From Roseiarcus sp963753135 (GTDB lineage: Bacteria > Pseudomonadota > Alphaproteobacteria > Rhizobiales > Beijerinckiaceae), in contig CAVWBA010000016.1 of NCBI GenBank assembly GCA_963753135.1, forward strand, positions 310,001 to 374,000: a DNA stretch of 64,000 bases, written 5' to 3'. Under the pieces are notes generated by a model that had not been told where the DNA came from, ran no database searches, and saw only the letters and a list, made by a program, of their open reading frames with translations. The number at the start of each line of letters is the position of its first letter. The stretch's first letter is position 1. Both the position numbers and the translations under genes were made by a program. Below are positions 53,872-63,238 of this stretch, in pieces.

Positions 53872-53952
53872 TGTCTATCGGCCACACACCAGGTTCGTAT
53901 GCGCTCAGTTGGACACGGCGTGAGCGACTGTCAACCTCTCATGAAGAGACGG

Positions 53953-54177
53953 TTATCGAGCGATGACCGCGACGGAGCCGCGCTCCGCCAGTCGCAGAAT
54001 GACGCCGCTGAAACTCTCGCCCGACTGGCGCAGAGAGCGCAGCCGTTCGACCACGTCCCGAGGCAGCCAAACGCTGTATTGGCTGTCGGGAGCTATTCTC
54101 GTTTCCCCAGTCGATCCGGCCGTTAGCACGGGGAGGATCGCGGCATAGGCCTTGCCTGAAATGGTGATGCCGATCAT
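53953..54177 (-). CDS. Small hypothetical protein, 74 residues
   Basis: The ATG at 54177 has TGAGG close upstream. The sequence ends PRDVVERLRSLRQSGESFSG and then VILRLAERGS, a helix-turn-helix-like pattern common in small DNA-binding antitoxins. No toxin gene is adjacent. The identification is weak. Confidence 0.5.
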   Translation of the reverse strand: MIGITISGKAYAAILPVLTAGSTGETRIAPDSQYSVWLPRDVVERLRSLRQSGESFSGVILRLAERGSVAVIAR

Positions 54178-54373
54178 GGGCCTCAGCTAGCGTGCTAGTC
54201 CACCGCCTGTGACAGACGCGTCTAACGCTCATGGCGTCCCTAGGTTCCCGTTCGGTCACAAAAATATCGCCACATAGCCATTCTCCATGGCTGGTTCTCA
54301 AGGCGGAAGCCACGAACAGCATGTGAAGGCTGGCGAGCAGAGCCGCAAAAATAGCTAAACAGCGGGGCCCCGG

Positions 54374-54741
54374 TGCCGGTTCGTCGACGCCAACGGCCTG
54401 CCCACTCTGCTGAAGCTGACGCCCGGCCAGGCTCATGACGGGCGCAGCGCCGACGACATGCTCGCCCGTCTCGGCGAAGGCCAAATCCTCCTGGCCGACC
54501 GCGGCTACGACAGCGACGCCCTGAGAGAGCGCCTCGCAAGACAAGGCGCATGGGGCAACATCAAGCCGATGCCCAACCGGGTGAACGTCCCCGCCTTCAG
54601 CGCCTACCTCTATCGATTCCGCAACCTCGTCGAATGCTTCTTCAACAAGCTCAAGCATTTCCGGGCGGCGCGACACGCTACGAAAAGCACGACGCCAACT
54701 ACCTCGCCCTCGTCAAACTCGCCGCCATCGAATTTGGTTAG
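54374..54741 (+). mobile_element. IS5-family transposase relic (C-terminal part)
   Basis: The fragment reads FVDANGLPTLLKLTPGQAHD, ILLADRGYDSDALRERLARQ with the catalytic Asp, and FRNLVECFFNKLKHFR with the catalytic Glu region (Y-R-x-x-V-E). After KLKHFRA the frame shifts by -1 and continues ATRYEKHDANYLALVKLAAI. The N-terminal half and inverted repeats are missing. It is a dead remnant. Confidence 0.85.
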
Positions 54742-54794
54742 GTTAGAGGGGACCTAGACCGGCGGCGGCTCTTGTCAGCCCTCCGCCGGCCTGC

Positions 54795-56111
54795 TTATGC
54801 GCTCGCCCTCGCGGCTTGTCGCGCGCGATAGCCGGCGAAGCCCATTCCGGCGAAGCCGAGCAGCATCATCGCCCAGGTCGAGGGTTCGGGGACCGGGCTA
54901 TACAGCACCCAGCCGGGTTTTCCGTCGAGCACGTTTTGCAATCGCAACAGCGCCTCGGTGAAGTAGTAGTCGCCGTAGATCAGCGCGGTGTTCGTCCCAC
55001 CGTTGCCCGGGAAGCCATCGATCAGCACGGACTCGCCAGACGGGTTAAGGTCAAGGTAACTGCTGCTGAGCGACCCGAGTATGTCCTCGGCGTCCAGGAG
55101 ATATGACGCCCCAACGGTTCCCCCAACCGTGCTCAGCATGACGAGGCCGTCCGCCGCGACGGCCGCCGCCGAAGTGTCGACGGGCTGCGATCCAGGCGCG
55201 CCGAAATCCCAGGGAGGGATCCAGGTGCTGTCGGCGAGCAACTGGCCGACGAAATAATTGGCGACATCTTCCGCCGTCATCAGGAACGCCGGATTGCCCG
55301 ACGTCTGATAGGCCTGCACGAACCCATAGAGGGCCCAGGCCTGTCCGCGCGCCCAGGTCGAGCTATCGGAATAGCCGGCGAATGTCCCCTGGCTCAGGAG
55401 CGCCCCGGTCGTCGGGTCGAAATCGGCGACCTGAAACGTGCTGCCGTTCGAGCGCACTAGGTTCGTGGTCACTGTCTGGGCGTGCGTCGACGCGATTCCG
55501 GCCCAAGCGGGATTGCCGCCATTGCCGGCGCCCCACTGCAACGGCCCGAGCGTCATCATGCTGTCGATGATGACGGGAAAGTGATAGGGACCGAAGGTCC
55601 AGGAGCGAACCGCCCCGACGTTGGAATTGTAAAGCGACGCCAGCGATCCGCCTGCGCTGAGAAGCACATTCTTGTAGGTTGGGTCTCCCGTCAGCCGGTA
55701 TCCGTTGCCGAAACTCGTCCCGATGATGAAGCCGATGTCCGTGGGGTCGATCCGGGGGGCCGTGGCCTGCGAGGCCAGAGGAGCAGTCCAAGCCTTCGCC
55801 GCCGTGAGCCATTGCTGCGACCCTGTCGCCTGATAGAGGAGCCAAAGCTGGCCCGGGAAAAACCCAGTCGTCCATCCCTGACTGCCGCTCGAGGGACTGG
55901 TCGTCGTCCAAGTTCCGCTATCGCCGCCCGAGACCGGATATAGGGGATTTCCGGGCGCCGGAGAGGAACCCAGCGAGTTCAGAGTCTTCGTGACCTGAGC
56001 CTCGATGAAGGACAAATCCGTCGCTATGCCTTGCGACGTATCCAGAGGCCCCGCGACGGCCTCGCTCATCAAGCATAGGATCGACGCTGAAGCCAAAGCC
56101 AGACGCTGCAT
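54795..56111 (-). CDS. GH88-like hydrolase with a PEP-CTERM anchor
   Basis: A 438-residue exported protein. The signal peptide is MQRLALASASILCLMSEAVA. The body resembles unsaturated glucuronyl hydrolases (GH88): GWTTGFFPGQLWLLYQATGS, PTDIGFIIGTSFGNGYRL with the first catalytic Asp candidate, STWARGQAWALYGFVQAYQT, and PWDFGAPGSQPVDTSAAAVA. It ends SPVPEPSTWAMMLLGFAGMG and a short basic tail, the PEP-CTERM sorting signal. A sugar hydrolase carrying this anchor would sit on the cell surface or in the extracellular matrix. The exosortase is not in the window. Confidence 0.87.
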   Translation of the reverse strand: MQRLALASASILCLMSEAVAGPLDTSQGIATDLSFIEAQVTKTLNSLGSSPAPGNPLYPVSGGDSGTWTTTSPSSGSQGWTTGFFPGQLWLLYQATGSQQWLTAAKAWTAPLASQATAPRIDPTDIGFIIGTSFGNGYRLTGDPTYKNVLLSAGGSLASLYNSNVGAVRSWTFGPYHFPVIIDSMMTLGPLQWGAGNGGNPAWAGIASTHAQTVTTNLVRSNGSTFQVADFDPTTGALLSQGTFAGYSDSSTWARGQAWALYGFVQAYQTSGNPAFLMTAEDVANYFVGQLLADSTWIPPWDFGAPGSQPVDTSAAAVAADGLVMLSTVGGTVGASYLLDAEDILGSLSSSYLDLNPSGESVLIDGFPGNGGTNTALIYGDYYFTEALLRLQNVLDGKPGWVLYSPVPEPSTWAMMLLGFAGMGFAGYRARQAARASA

Positions 56112-56313
56112 CGCATTCCCCCGATAGTGCGGAGCCCATTGCAAGGCGTATTATTCTTATCACGTTGCGACGCCACAACGCTATGCGCCGAAAGCCTCAG
56201 CGCACGATGGCCACGTCCTCATCTGCCATCGCGCTCCACCGTAACAAACTTGGTCCGTCGACGAATGCTCGTTGACGGGCGCTTGCACGCTCGCCTCGCG
56301 GGAAGGAGGAGCC

Positions 56314-57024
56314 ATGTCGGCCTCAAGAAAAATCGGCCTCGCGATCGCGGCCCTGGGTCTCCTCGCTTCGCCGCATCTGGCGCTTGCGGGCGATGCCGGG
56401 CGCCCGACCGTGATCGAACTGTTCCAGAGCCAAGGCTGTTCGTCATGCCCGCCGGCGGAAGCGAATGTTGGCGCGATCAGCGATCGCCCGGATATGCTCG
56501 CACTCGCCTTCGAGGTCGACTATTGGGATCGGCTCGGCTGGAAAGACACTTTCTCCAAGCCCGCGTGGACCGCGCGCCAGTACGCCTATGCGAGGGCGAT
56601 GGGCCACGGCGACAGCGTCTATACGCCCCAGGTCGTCGTCAACGGCAAGGTCGAGGGCGATGGGCTTGAGCCTAGCTCGCTCGCCGGGCTCATCAGCCGC
56701 GGCGATCGCGGCGCGGGCGGCCCGAGCGTTGGATTTTCGGGCGGGGCGGTGACGGTCGGACGGGGCGCGGCGCCCGCTGGCGGCGCCGACGTTTGGCTCG
56801 CGCGCTATATCCCGCACACGGTCGAGGTCACGATTCCGCGTGGCGAGAACGCCGGCCACACTTTGCCCTATAAGCACGTGGTGCGCGAAATGGTCCTGCT
56901 TGGCAAATGGCGAGGCGAAGCCGCCACCTTTCCCGTGCCGGGCGGAAGCGATCCCGGTCTCGCCGAGGCCGTGCTTGTGCAGGCGAACGGGGCAGGGCCG
57001 ATCCTCGCGGCGGCGAAGAGATAA
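56314..57024 (+). CDS. DUF1223 thioredoxin-fold secreted protein
   Basis: A 236-residue exported protein. The signal peptide MSASRKIGLAIAALGLLASP is followed by VIELFQSQGCSSCPPAEANV with the CxxC of the thioredoxin-like fold, then EVDYWDRLGWKDTFSKPAWT and RQYAYAR, typical of DUF1223. GGAGGA lies six bases before the ATG at 56314. The redox role is unproven. Confidence 0.9.
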   Translation: MSASRKIGLAIAALGLLASPHLALAGDAGRPTVIELFQSQGCSSCPPAEANVGAISDRPDMLALAFEVDYWDRLGWKDTFSKPAWTARQYAYARAMGHGDSVYTPQVVVNGKVEGDGLEPSSLAGLISRGDRGAGGPSVGFSGGAVTVGRGAAPAGGADVWLARYIPHTVEVTIPRGENAGHTLPYKHVVREMVLLGKWRGEAATFPVPGGSDPGLAEAVLVQANGAGPILAAAKR

Positions 57025-57078
57025 GACCAACGATCCTCTCAGCTGCCGATACAACCAAAGCGGAAATTCGACCGCAAA

Positions 57079-57146
57079 TAAACGCGCCTAAACGCTAGTA
57101 AGTGTTGGTAAGCGCTAGTAAAATAACTAGCGTTTACTAGCGTTTA
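57079..57146. repeat. 10-bp-phased repeat array 2 with inverted halves
   Basis: Four direct units (TAAACGCGCC, TAAACGCTAG, TAAGTGTTGG, TAAGCGCTAG; 57079-57118) are followed by TAAAATAA and two inverted units CTAGCGTTTA (57127-57136, 57137-57146). TAAACGCTAGTAA (57089-57101) and TTACTAGCGTTTA (57134-57146) form a perfect 13-bp inverted repeat. The unit, reversed, is GTTTACTAGC and matches the GTTTA-type array at 35061-35110. Confidence 0.65.
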
Positions 57147-57603
57147 TTTTTCCGAATTGAGACTTTTCAATGAGTTACGACCGATTTAAATAAAAAATTC
57201 GCCCCAGCCTTCTGACTTACGCGCTGGGTTGTGCACCAACGTTTCAAAAGCCATGAGCTTCTCGTCTTCCAGCGAGCTGGAATGAGATTTCCGTCAAGGG
57301 GAATGCATAGCTCATATTTCTGATTTTGTCAATATAATTCGCAGAAAATTCGTGGCTCTTATGGTTTTCGCTGTTGGTCAACCGTCCGCGACTGCGCCTT
57401 AAAGTCTGGCGCTTCTAGACGGCGCCGTCGCTGACGTTGCGACCGCCCGGTTTTTGCAATCGTGCCGGCGGTTCCACCTGACACTGACATAGGTTGGCCG
57501 CGCGTGACGCAACCCTTATTGGATATCCAACGAGATCGCCGAGCGAAAGCGTCGAAGCCGGACTCCCCAAGTCGCGCGCCTTCGCTGCTGATCGGTTACC
57601 CGC
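57147..57603. other. AT-richer intergenic region without a supported gene
   Basis: After the repeat array comes a less GC-rich stretch to about 57360, then ordinary GC-rich DNA up to the end of the Ntn-hydrolase gene. Open frames near 57460-57780 overlap that gene on the other strand and are not supported. The composition drop near 57150-57360 may reflect acquired or non-coding DNA. Confidence 0.4.
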
Positions 57604-58709
57604 TCAATGCGGGAAGTCGTTCGAGCGATCCCGTATGTCCTCCGTGCGGACCTTGTCGAGCGGGAAAGAGGAAATGGCCTTACCCGCGAAGTCCAATTTC
57701 GAGAGATCGACCGATCGCATTCTGCGGTCGTACATCGTCCAGTAATAATAGATCTTATGGCCCATGTCGGCGATGACCGACCATTGGGTGTAGCCGAGGT
57801 GGAAGTCCTCAGGCGTCCCTTCGCGCACCAGCCCCTTCGGAATGTCGAAGTTATTGAGCATCACCGACGCGGCGCTGACGGCATCGGCGGCGTCCTTGGG
57901 CGGGATCATTGTGTTGACGAAGGCGACGGCCCTTATGAAGCGAGAGGGCGGCGTGAAGTCGCCTGGCAACCCGAGCATGCCGCTCCCCGCTCCGAAGGGC
58001 GCGAGCGAAACCCCGTCGATGCTATGCGGCCGTGCTGCCTGAGGCGATAGATTAGCGTAATTCCGCAAGTTCAGGAGATGCCAGTCATAACCGGGCGAAT
58101 TGGTCATCGCGCCGACCTTATTGTCGGTCACGCTCAGCCGGCCATCCATTTACTCGACGACGATGGAAGCGCCGGCCGCATCGCTCACGATGTGATGCAG
58201 GGGCAGGGGTGTGCCGAACTCCTTTTCGATCTCGGCGTTGCGCACCACGCGGATCTTCGGCATCGCCTCGCGCACTTCATCCACAGTCTTAAAGTTGCTG
58301 AGGATGTAATTGACAAGATCTACATTGCTGACGGTCGTCGCCAGTTCGCTGGCCATCACCTCCTGGTATTTGGCGAATCCGGGGAAGAAGAGCGCGCCGA
58401 CGGTCAGGCCGGCTTCGTTCATGCCGTCCGTGGCGTAGGCGAGCCCGGCCGCGTTGACGCCGACAAAACCATATTGGTTCTTCCACGCCGCGCCGGTCTT
58501 GCCGTCACCGAGAGCGGACGAAAAGGACATCGCTCGAGGCACGAGCATCATCTCGGATTTGAGGTCGGAGGCGCCCATTCCATCGTCGGCGCATAGATGC
58601 GCGTCCCGTCCTCGGCCTTAAAGATCATCGAGGTGCAGGCGTCGGCGCTTGCTGCGCCAAGACCAGCAAGCATCCCGGCAAACGTCAGCGCGATCAGCCT
58701 TTTCTTCAT
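57604..58709 (-). pseudogene. Choloylglycine/penicillin V acylase-family Ntn hydrolase, disrupted
   Basis: The start MKKRLIALTFAGMLAGLGAA is a signal peptide cut before CTSMIFKAEDGTRIYAPTME, where the exposed Cys is the nucleophile of Ntn hydrolases. Later motifs are GVNAAGLAYATDGMNEAGLT, VMTNSPG-like VGAMTNSPGYDWHLLNLRNY and the final WSVIADMGHKIYYYWTMYDR. Two lesions occur: a -1 shift at 58574-58576 (CCC for CCCC restores MEWGASDLKS) and an in-frame stop at 58150-58152, where TAA replaces a Tyr codon between SIVVE and MDGRLSV. The stop is a substitution, unlike the indels elsewhere, so real inactivation is possible. Confidence 0.8.
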
Positions 58710-58869
58710 TCCCTTAACCTTCCTCAACGATGCCTTGCCTGGAGAGAGAGCGACGGCGCCCTCGCGCTCGATTGGATCGCTTCGGCGTCAGTCACGGCGC
58801 GGCCTGGAAAGTCGCGCGCGCCGTCGCGAATATCTCTATGTAAACTTTGTTAAAGATGCGCTCGCGCGC

Positions 58870-60018
58870 CTATGCGGGAATTGCTCGGGGCCATGCATCC
58901 GCCCGCCGCCAGAGCCGCAGCGTGTCCGGCCCGTAGCCCGCCGTCTCGGCGAGCTGGTAGCGTGATCCGTCGGCGAGCGCCGCACGGGCTTGCGTGTCGA
59001 GCGCCGGCACGCCCGCTGGGCCGAGCGGCTTATCCGCGGTGATGAGCGCGACCTCGTCGGCGAGGCCAAGCGCAATGAGTCGGGCTGCGACCTGCGGTCC
59101 GCCTTCGCTGAATACCCGCGTGATCCCGCGGGCCGCGAGGGCGCGCAAGGCCTGATGGAGGTCGATATGGCCGTCTGGGCCGAGGGGTGCGCGCTCGACG
59201 ATCACCCCGAGGTCCTGAAGCCGCCGGGCCGCCTCTTCCGGCGCCGTCTCGCCGGCAATGACCAGGGTCGGAATCTCGCGCGCAGTCGCCGCGAGGCGTG
59301 AGCGTTCGGGCAGGCGCAGATGGGTGTCGAGGACGACGCGCAAGGGCTTGCGATCGAGGCCGGGCAGCTGCACGGTCAAGGCCGGATCATCGCCCAAGGC
59401 CGTCCCGACCCCGACCATGATCGCCTCATGGATCGAGCGCATCACCTGAACGCGAAGGTCGGTGATCGGCCCGGTGATGCGCAGGCGCGCGTCGTTCAAC
59501 CCCGCCGAGGCGAACCCGTCCGCCGTCTCGGCGAGCTTGAGGGTCACGCACGGCCGTCCCGCGGTCACGCGCAAAATATGGCCCAGATGGTCATGGGCCG
59601 CCTGATCGGCCCCGACGCCGACAGAGACGGCGATCCCGGCGGCTCTCAACCGCGCGTGCCCCTCGCCGCCGACGAGCGGATTTGGGTCCTCCATCGCCGA
59701 GACGACGCGGGCGACGCCGGCCGCGATGACGGCGTCGACGCAAGGCGGGGAGACCCCGAAATGCGAGCAGGGCTCGAGCGTCACATAGAGCGTCGCGCCG
59801 CGCGCAGCTTCGCCCGCTTCGGTAAGCGCGATCCGCTCGCCGTGCGGCCTCCCGCCCGGCGCTGTCGCGCCGCGCCCCACGACCGCCCCGTCCTTCATCA
59901 GGATCGCGCCGACAGCGGGATTGGGAGCCGCAAGGCCAAGCGACCGCGATCCCAGATTGAGCGCCGCCTCCATCCAGCGCAGATCCTCATGCGGGTCTGC
60001 GCCTGCGCTTTCGCTCAT
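58870..60018 (-). CDS. ribD: Bifunctional riboflavin deaminase-reductase
   Basis: A 382-residue enzyme for steps two and three of riboflavin synthesis. The deaminase domain has the zinc site PHGERIALTEAG (Gly where most have Ala: HGE for HAE) and LEPCSHFGVSPPCVDAVIAA. The reductase domain has KLAETADGFASAGLNDARLR-like ITGP and VFSEGGPQVAARLI. It overlaps nrdR by four bases. ribE and nusB, which often follow, are not present here. Confidence 0.94.
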   Translation of the reverse strand: MSESAGADPHEDLRWMEAALNLGSRSLGLAAPNPAVGAILMKDGAVVGRGATAPGGRPHGERIALTEAGEAARGATLYVTLEPCSHFGVSPPCVDAVIAAGVARVVSAMEDPNPLVGGEGHARLRAAGIAVSVGVGADQAAHDHLGHILRVTAGRPCVTLKLAETADGFASAGLNDARLRITGPITDLRVQVMRSIHEAIMVGVGTALGDDPALTVQLPGLDRKPLRVVLDTHLRLPERSRLAATAREIPTLVIAGETAPEEAARRLQDLGVIVERAPLGPDGHIDLHQALRALAARGITRVFSEGGPQVAARLIALGLADEVALITADKPLGPAGVPALDTQARAALADGSRYQLAETAGYGPDTLRLWRRADAWPRAIPA

Positions 60019-60524
60019 GTCGCGGGGGCGTTCCGGCGTTGGCGAGGAGTTTCCCTGGCCGGGGCCGGCTCGGGCTCCGCCTCCAGTTCGCCGACGATGG
60101 CGTTGAAGTCCCGCGCCTCGCGGAAATTGCGGTAGACCGAGGCGAAGCGCACGTAAGCCACGTCGTCGAGCGCCTTCAGGCCCTCCATCACCAATTCGCC
60201 GATCCGCTCGGTTGGGATGTCGCCGTCGGTCTGGCTCTCGAGCTGGCGCACGACGCCGTTGATCATGCGTTCGACCCGCTCGGGCTCGACCGAGCGCTTG
60301 CGCAGGGCGACCTGGACGGAGCGCATGAGCTTGTCGCGGTCGAAGGGCGCGCGGCGGCCGTTCTTCTTGACCACCTGCAATTCGCGCAACTGCACGCGCT
60401 CAAAAGTGGTGAACCGCCCGCCGCAATCGGGACAGATGCGCCGCCTGCGGATCGACGAGGAATCCTCCGTCGGCCGTGAGTTTTTCACCTGCGTGTCGAG
60501 GCCGCCGCAATAGGGGCATCGCAT
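60015..60524 (-). CDS. nrdR: Transcriptional repressor NrdR
   Basis: A 169-residue regulator of ribonucleotide reductase genes. The N-terminal zinc ribbon is MRCPYCGGLDTQVKNSRPTE with a second pair in ICPDCGGRFTTFERV, then an ATP-cone (VVKKNGRRAPFDRDKLMRSV). It has a 20-residue Pro/Ala-rich tail. It stands in the conserved order glyA-nrdR-ribD. Confidence 0.96.
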   Translation of the reverse strand: MRCPYCGGLDTQVKNSRPTEDSSSIRRRRICPDCGGRFTTFERVQLRELQVVKKNGRRAPFDRDKLMRSVQVALRKRSVEPERVERMINGVVRQLESQTDGDIPTERIGELVMEGLKALDDVAYVRFASVYRNFREARDFNAIVGELEAEPEPAPARETPRQRRNAPAT

Positions 60525-60558
60525 CTGAGCCCGCCCTTCATTCGATCATCCGACGCCC

Positions 60559-61873
60559 TCAGTAGATGGGGAACCGCCGTGTGAGGTCAGCGACGTCCGC
60601 GCGCACTTTCGCCTCGACCGCCACATTCCCCGATTCGCCGCTCTTCGCCAAGCCGTCCAGGATCTCGACGACCATTCGCCCGACGGCGGCGAATTCCTGC
60701 GCTCCGAACCCGCGTGAAGTGGCGGCAGGCGAACCGAGGCGGATGCCCGAGGTCACCGTCGGCTTCTGCGGATCGAACGGAATGCCGTTCTTGTTGCAGG
60801 TGATCTCGGCGCGGTCGAGCGCCGCTTCGGCCGCCTTGCCGGTCAGCCCCTTGGGGGTCAGATCGACCAGCATCAGATGGTTGTCGGTGCCCCCGGTGAC
60901 AAGCTTGTAGCCTCCGGCGAGGATCGGCTCGGCCAGCGCCTTGGCGTTGGCGACCACGGCATGCGCATAAATCCTGAACTCGGGAGTAAGCGCCTCGTGG
61001 AACGAGACCGCCTTGGCGGCGATGACATGCATCAGCGGCCCGCCCTGGAGGCCCTGGGAAGATCGCCGAATTGATCTTCTTGGCGAGCTCCGGGTCGTTG
61101 GTGAGGATCATGCCGCCGCGCGGGCCCCGCAAGGTCTTGTGCGTGGTCGTGGTGACGATATGGGCGTGCGGGAAAGGCGAGGGATGGGCGCCGCCTGCGA
61201 CCAGTCCGGCGAAATGCGCGATGTCGACGACGAAATAAGCGCCAACGGCGTCGCAAATGGCGCGGAAGCGCTCGAAATCCCAATGGCGCGCATAGGCCGA
61301 GCCGCCGGCTATGATCAGTTTCGGCTTGTGCTCGCGCGCCAGCGCCTCGACCTGATCCATGTCGACCCGATGCGTGGTGCGATCGACCCCATAGGGGACA
61401 GGCTTGAACCAGCGGCCGGACATGTTGACCGGGGACCCATGGGTGAGGTGTCCTCCCGCCGCGAGATCGAGGCCCATGAACGTGTCGCCGGGCTGCATCA
61501 GGGCGAGGAACACTCCCTGGTTGGCCTGGCTGCCGGAATTGGGCTGGACATTGGCGAAGCGGCAGTCGAACAATTGGCAGGCGCGCTCGATCGCCAGGCT
61601 TTCCGCAATGTCGACGAACTGGCAGCCGCCGTAATAGCGCCTGCCGGGATAGCCTTCGGCATATTTGTTGGTCATCACCGAGCCCTGCGCCTCGAGCACG
61701 GCGCGCGACACGATGTTTTCCGAAGCGATGAGTTCGATGCCGTCGCGCTGACGGCCGAGCTCGAGTTCGATCGCTCGGGCAATCTCGGGATCGGCGCTGG
61801 CGAGGTCCGCGGAAAAGAATGAGTTCGAACGGATCGATGTCGCGGTGACAGGGGCTTGAGCGGTGACGTTCAT
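60559..61873 (-). CDS. glyA: Serine hydroxymethyltransferase (+1 break)
   Basis: About 437 residues after repair. Motifs are IELIASENIVSRAVLEAQGS, MTNKYAEGYPGRRYYGGCQF, the PLP-lysine site VTTTTHKTLRGPRGGMIL and TGGTDNHLMLVDL. The frame shifts +1 at 61052-61054, where CC for CCC (plus strand) restores IFPGLQGGPLMHVIAAK. The gene is essential in most bacteria, so the shift is probably an error. It supplies one-carbon units, and in methylotrophs also the serine cycle. Confidence 0.95.
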
Positions 61874-61950
61874 GGCGGCGGACCTTCCATAGTCTCAAGG
61901 CGGCTTTAACACGGTGAATGCGACACGGGCAAAGGCGAGGATGTGGCATG

Positions 61951-61982
61951 AAACAAAAAGGGCCGCCTCGCGGGCGGCCCTT
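61951..61982 (-). terminator. Rho-independent terminator of the PEP-CTERM gene
   Basis: On the minus strand GGGCCGCCCGCGAGGCGGCCC folds into an eight-pair GC stem and is followed by TTTTTGTTT. It is 25 bases after the stop of the PEP-CTERM gene at 62007. Confidence 0.85.
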
Positions 61983-62006
61983 GGAGACATGTTTCTCTAG
62001 GTTCGA

Positions 62007-62741
62007 TCAGGCGGCCGCGGACCCGATCGCGCGACGGCGCGAAAACCCGAGCCAACCGAGGCCCGCGAAGCCCGCGATCATCATCGCCCAAGTCGAAGGC
62101 TCGGGGACCGGCGAAGACAGTGTCGTCGAGGTCGTGACCGCAGCGAGGAAGGGTTCGCCGTTCGGGTTGCCGTAATCGGGCGCTCCTGCGAAGGTGATGG
62201 TCGTCAGTTCGCTCGTCCAGAAGGACGTCGGCAGCACGATCTGCTGCGCGTCGAGGCGAACGCCGCCATCGAAGTTGGCGGTTCCGTAGGCCGCCGGCGC
62301 GTCGTTGACGTAGAAGCCATCATAGTGGTCGCGGATGTTGTCGCCCTCGGTGAGGTTGTAGACGAAACTATCGCCAGCGGAGTCCGCGAAGGTAAGCGCG
62401 CCCGTCGTGAACCCCGCTTCGCCGAATCCCGAATTGATCAGGGTGTAGACGGCCTTGATGTCCGTCTCGTCGACGGAAATCGTGTAGGTGTCGGTTGCGC
62501 TTTGGAGCTGAATGACGCCGGTGCCGCCGACGCCGCCGCCGGGAAAAGAAGCGATCGCAAAATCGATTCCATTGACGGTCAGGCTGGTCGGGCCCTGGGG
62601 ATAGTTGTTTCCGTTCGTGTAGGTCTGGATGTTGGCGTTAACCTGACCCGAAATGTCGACTTGCGACTGCGCGGCATGCGCCGCTCCGGCCAAGCCAGCA
62701 GAGAGAACGAGCGCGACAGCGCTGGACGTCGTAATTTTCAT
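62007..62741 (-). CDS. PEP-CTERM sorting-domain protein
   Basis: A 244-residue exported protein. The signal peptide is MKITTSSAVALVLSAGLAGA with a cut near AHAAQ. The body is Gly/Thr/Asn-rich and beta-strand-like, without known enzymatic motifs. It ends PVPEPSTWAMMIAGFAGLGW followed by GFSRRRA, a PEP-CTERM anchor. It has its own terminator and stands alone between ftsB and glyA. Confidence 0.88.
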   Translation of the reverse strand: MKITTSSAVALVLSAGLAGAAHAAQSQVDISGQVNANIQTYTNGNNYPQGPTSLTVNGIDFAIASFPGGGVGGTGVIQLQSATDTYTISVDETDIKAVYTLINSGFGEAGFTTGALTFADSAGDSFVYNLTEGDNIRDHYDGFYVNDAPAAYGTANFDGGVRLDAQQIVLPTSFWTSELTTITFAGAPDYGNPNGEPFLAAVTTSTTLSSPVPEPSTWAMMIAGFAGLGWLGFSRRRAIGSAAA

Positions 62742-62911
62742 TTGAACCCCATTTCACTGACAAGGCGATCCGCACCCTCGATATGTATGATTTGCGAGAC
62801 GCGGCGACGTCAATAGGCCAAGGGTCTTAGGACCCTGGCGAAAGCTCGCGGATTCAATTCAAGCCTGAATTAGAGTTGCCGGCGACCGCTGCACGGGGTC
62901 AGCGCCACCTG

Positions 62912-63238
62912 TCAGCGGTTTTTGGCGGCGCCGGGGAAAATGACCACCTCGTCCTTGGCCACGCGGTCGAGCAGCGCATGCGCCTCCTCGTCGAGGAGGT
63001 CCCTGTCGACGCTTTCGGGCTTGAGGCTCGCGACGCGCAACTCCCAGCGCGTACGTTCGTCCTTCAGCGCAGCGAGCTGCGCTTTGAGTTCGACGGCCTC
63101 GGCGTCGAACTTCGCTGCGGCTTTCAGCCCATGTTCGCCGTTCGACGCGCCCCAGACCAGATAGCCGCTCGCGACCCCGAGCACGAGGTAGAGAACGATC
63201 GGCATTACGATCGAGCGCAGGCGCGTCCTTCGAACCAT
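62912..63238 (-). CDS. ftsB: Cell division protein FtsB / septum formation initiator
   Basis: A 108-residue bitopic protein. A short basic cytoplasmic start (MVRRTRLRS) precedes one membrane helix (IVMPIVLYLVLGVASGYLVW), then a coiled coil (AEAVELKAQLAALKDERTRW) and LLDEEAHALLDRVAKDEVVI. This is the DivIC/FtsB layout, and it follows eno as usual. The start at 63238 is preferred; the longer reading to 63334 is implausible. Confidence 0.92.
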   Translation of the reverse strand: MVRRTRLRSIVMPIVLYLVLGVASGYLVWGASNGEHGLKAAAKFDAEAVELKAQLAALKDERTRWELRVASLKPESVDRDLLDEEAHALLDRVAKDEVVIFPGAAKNR

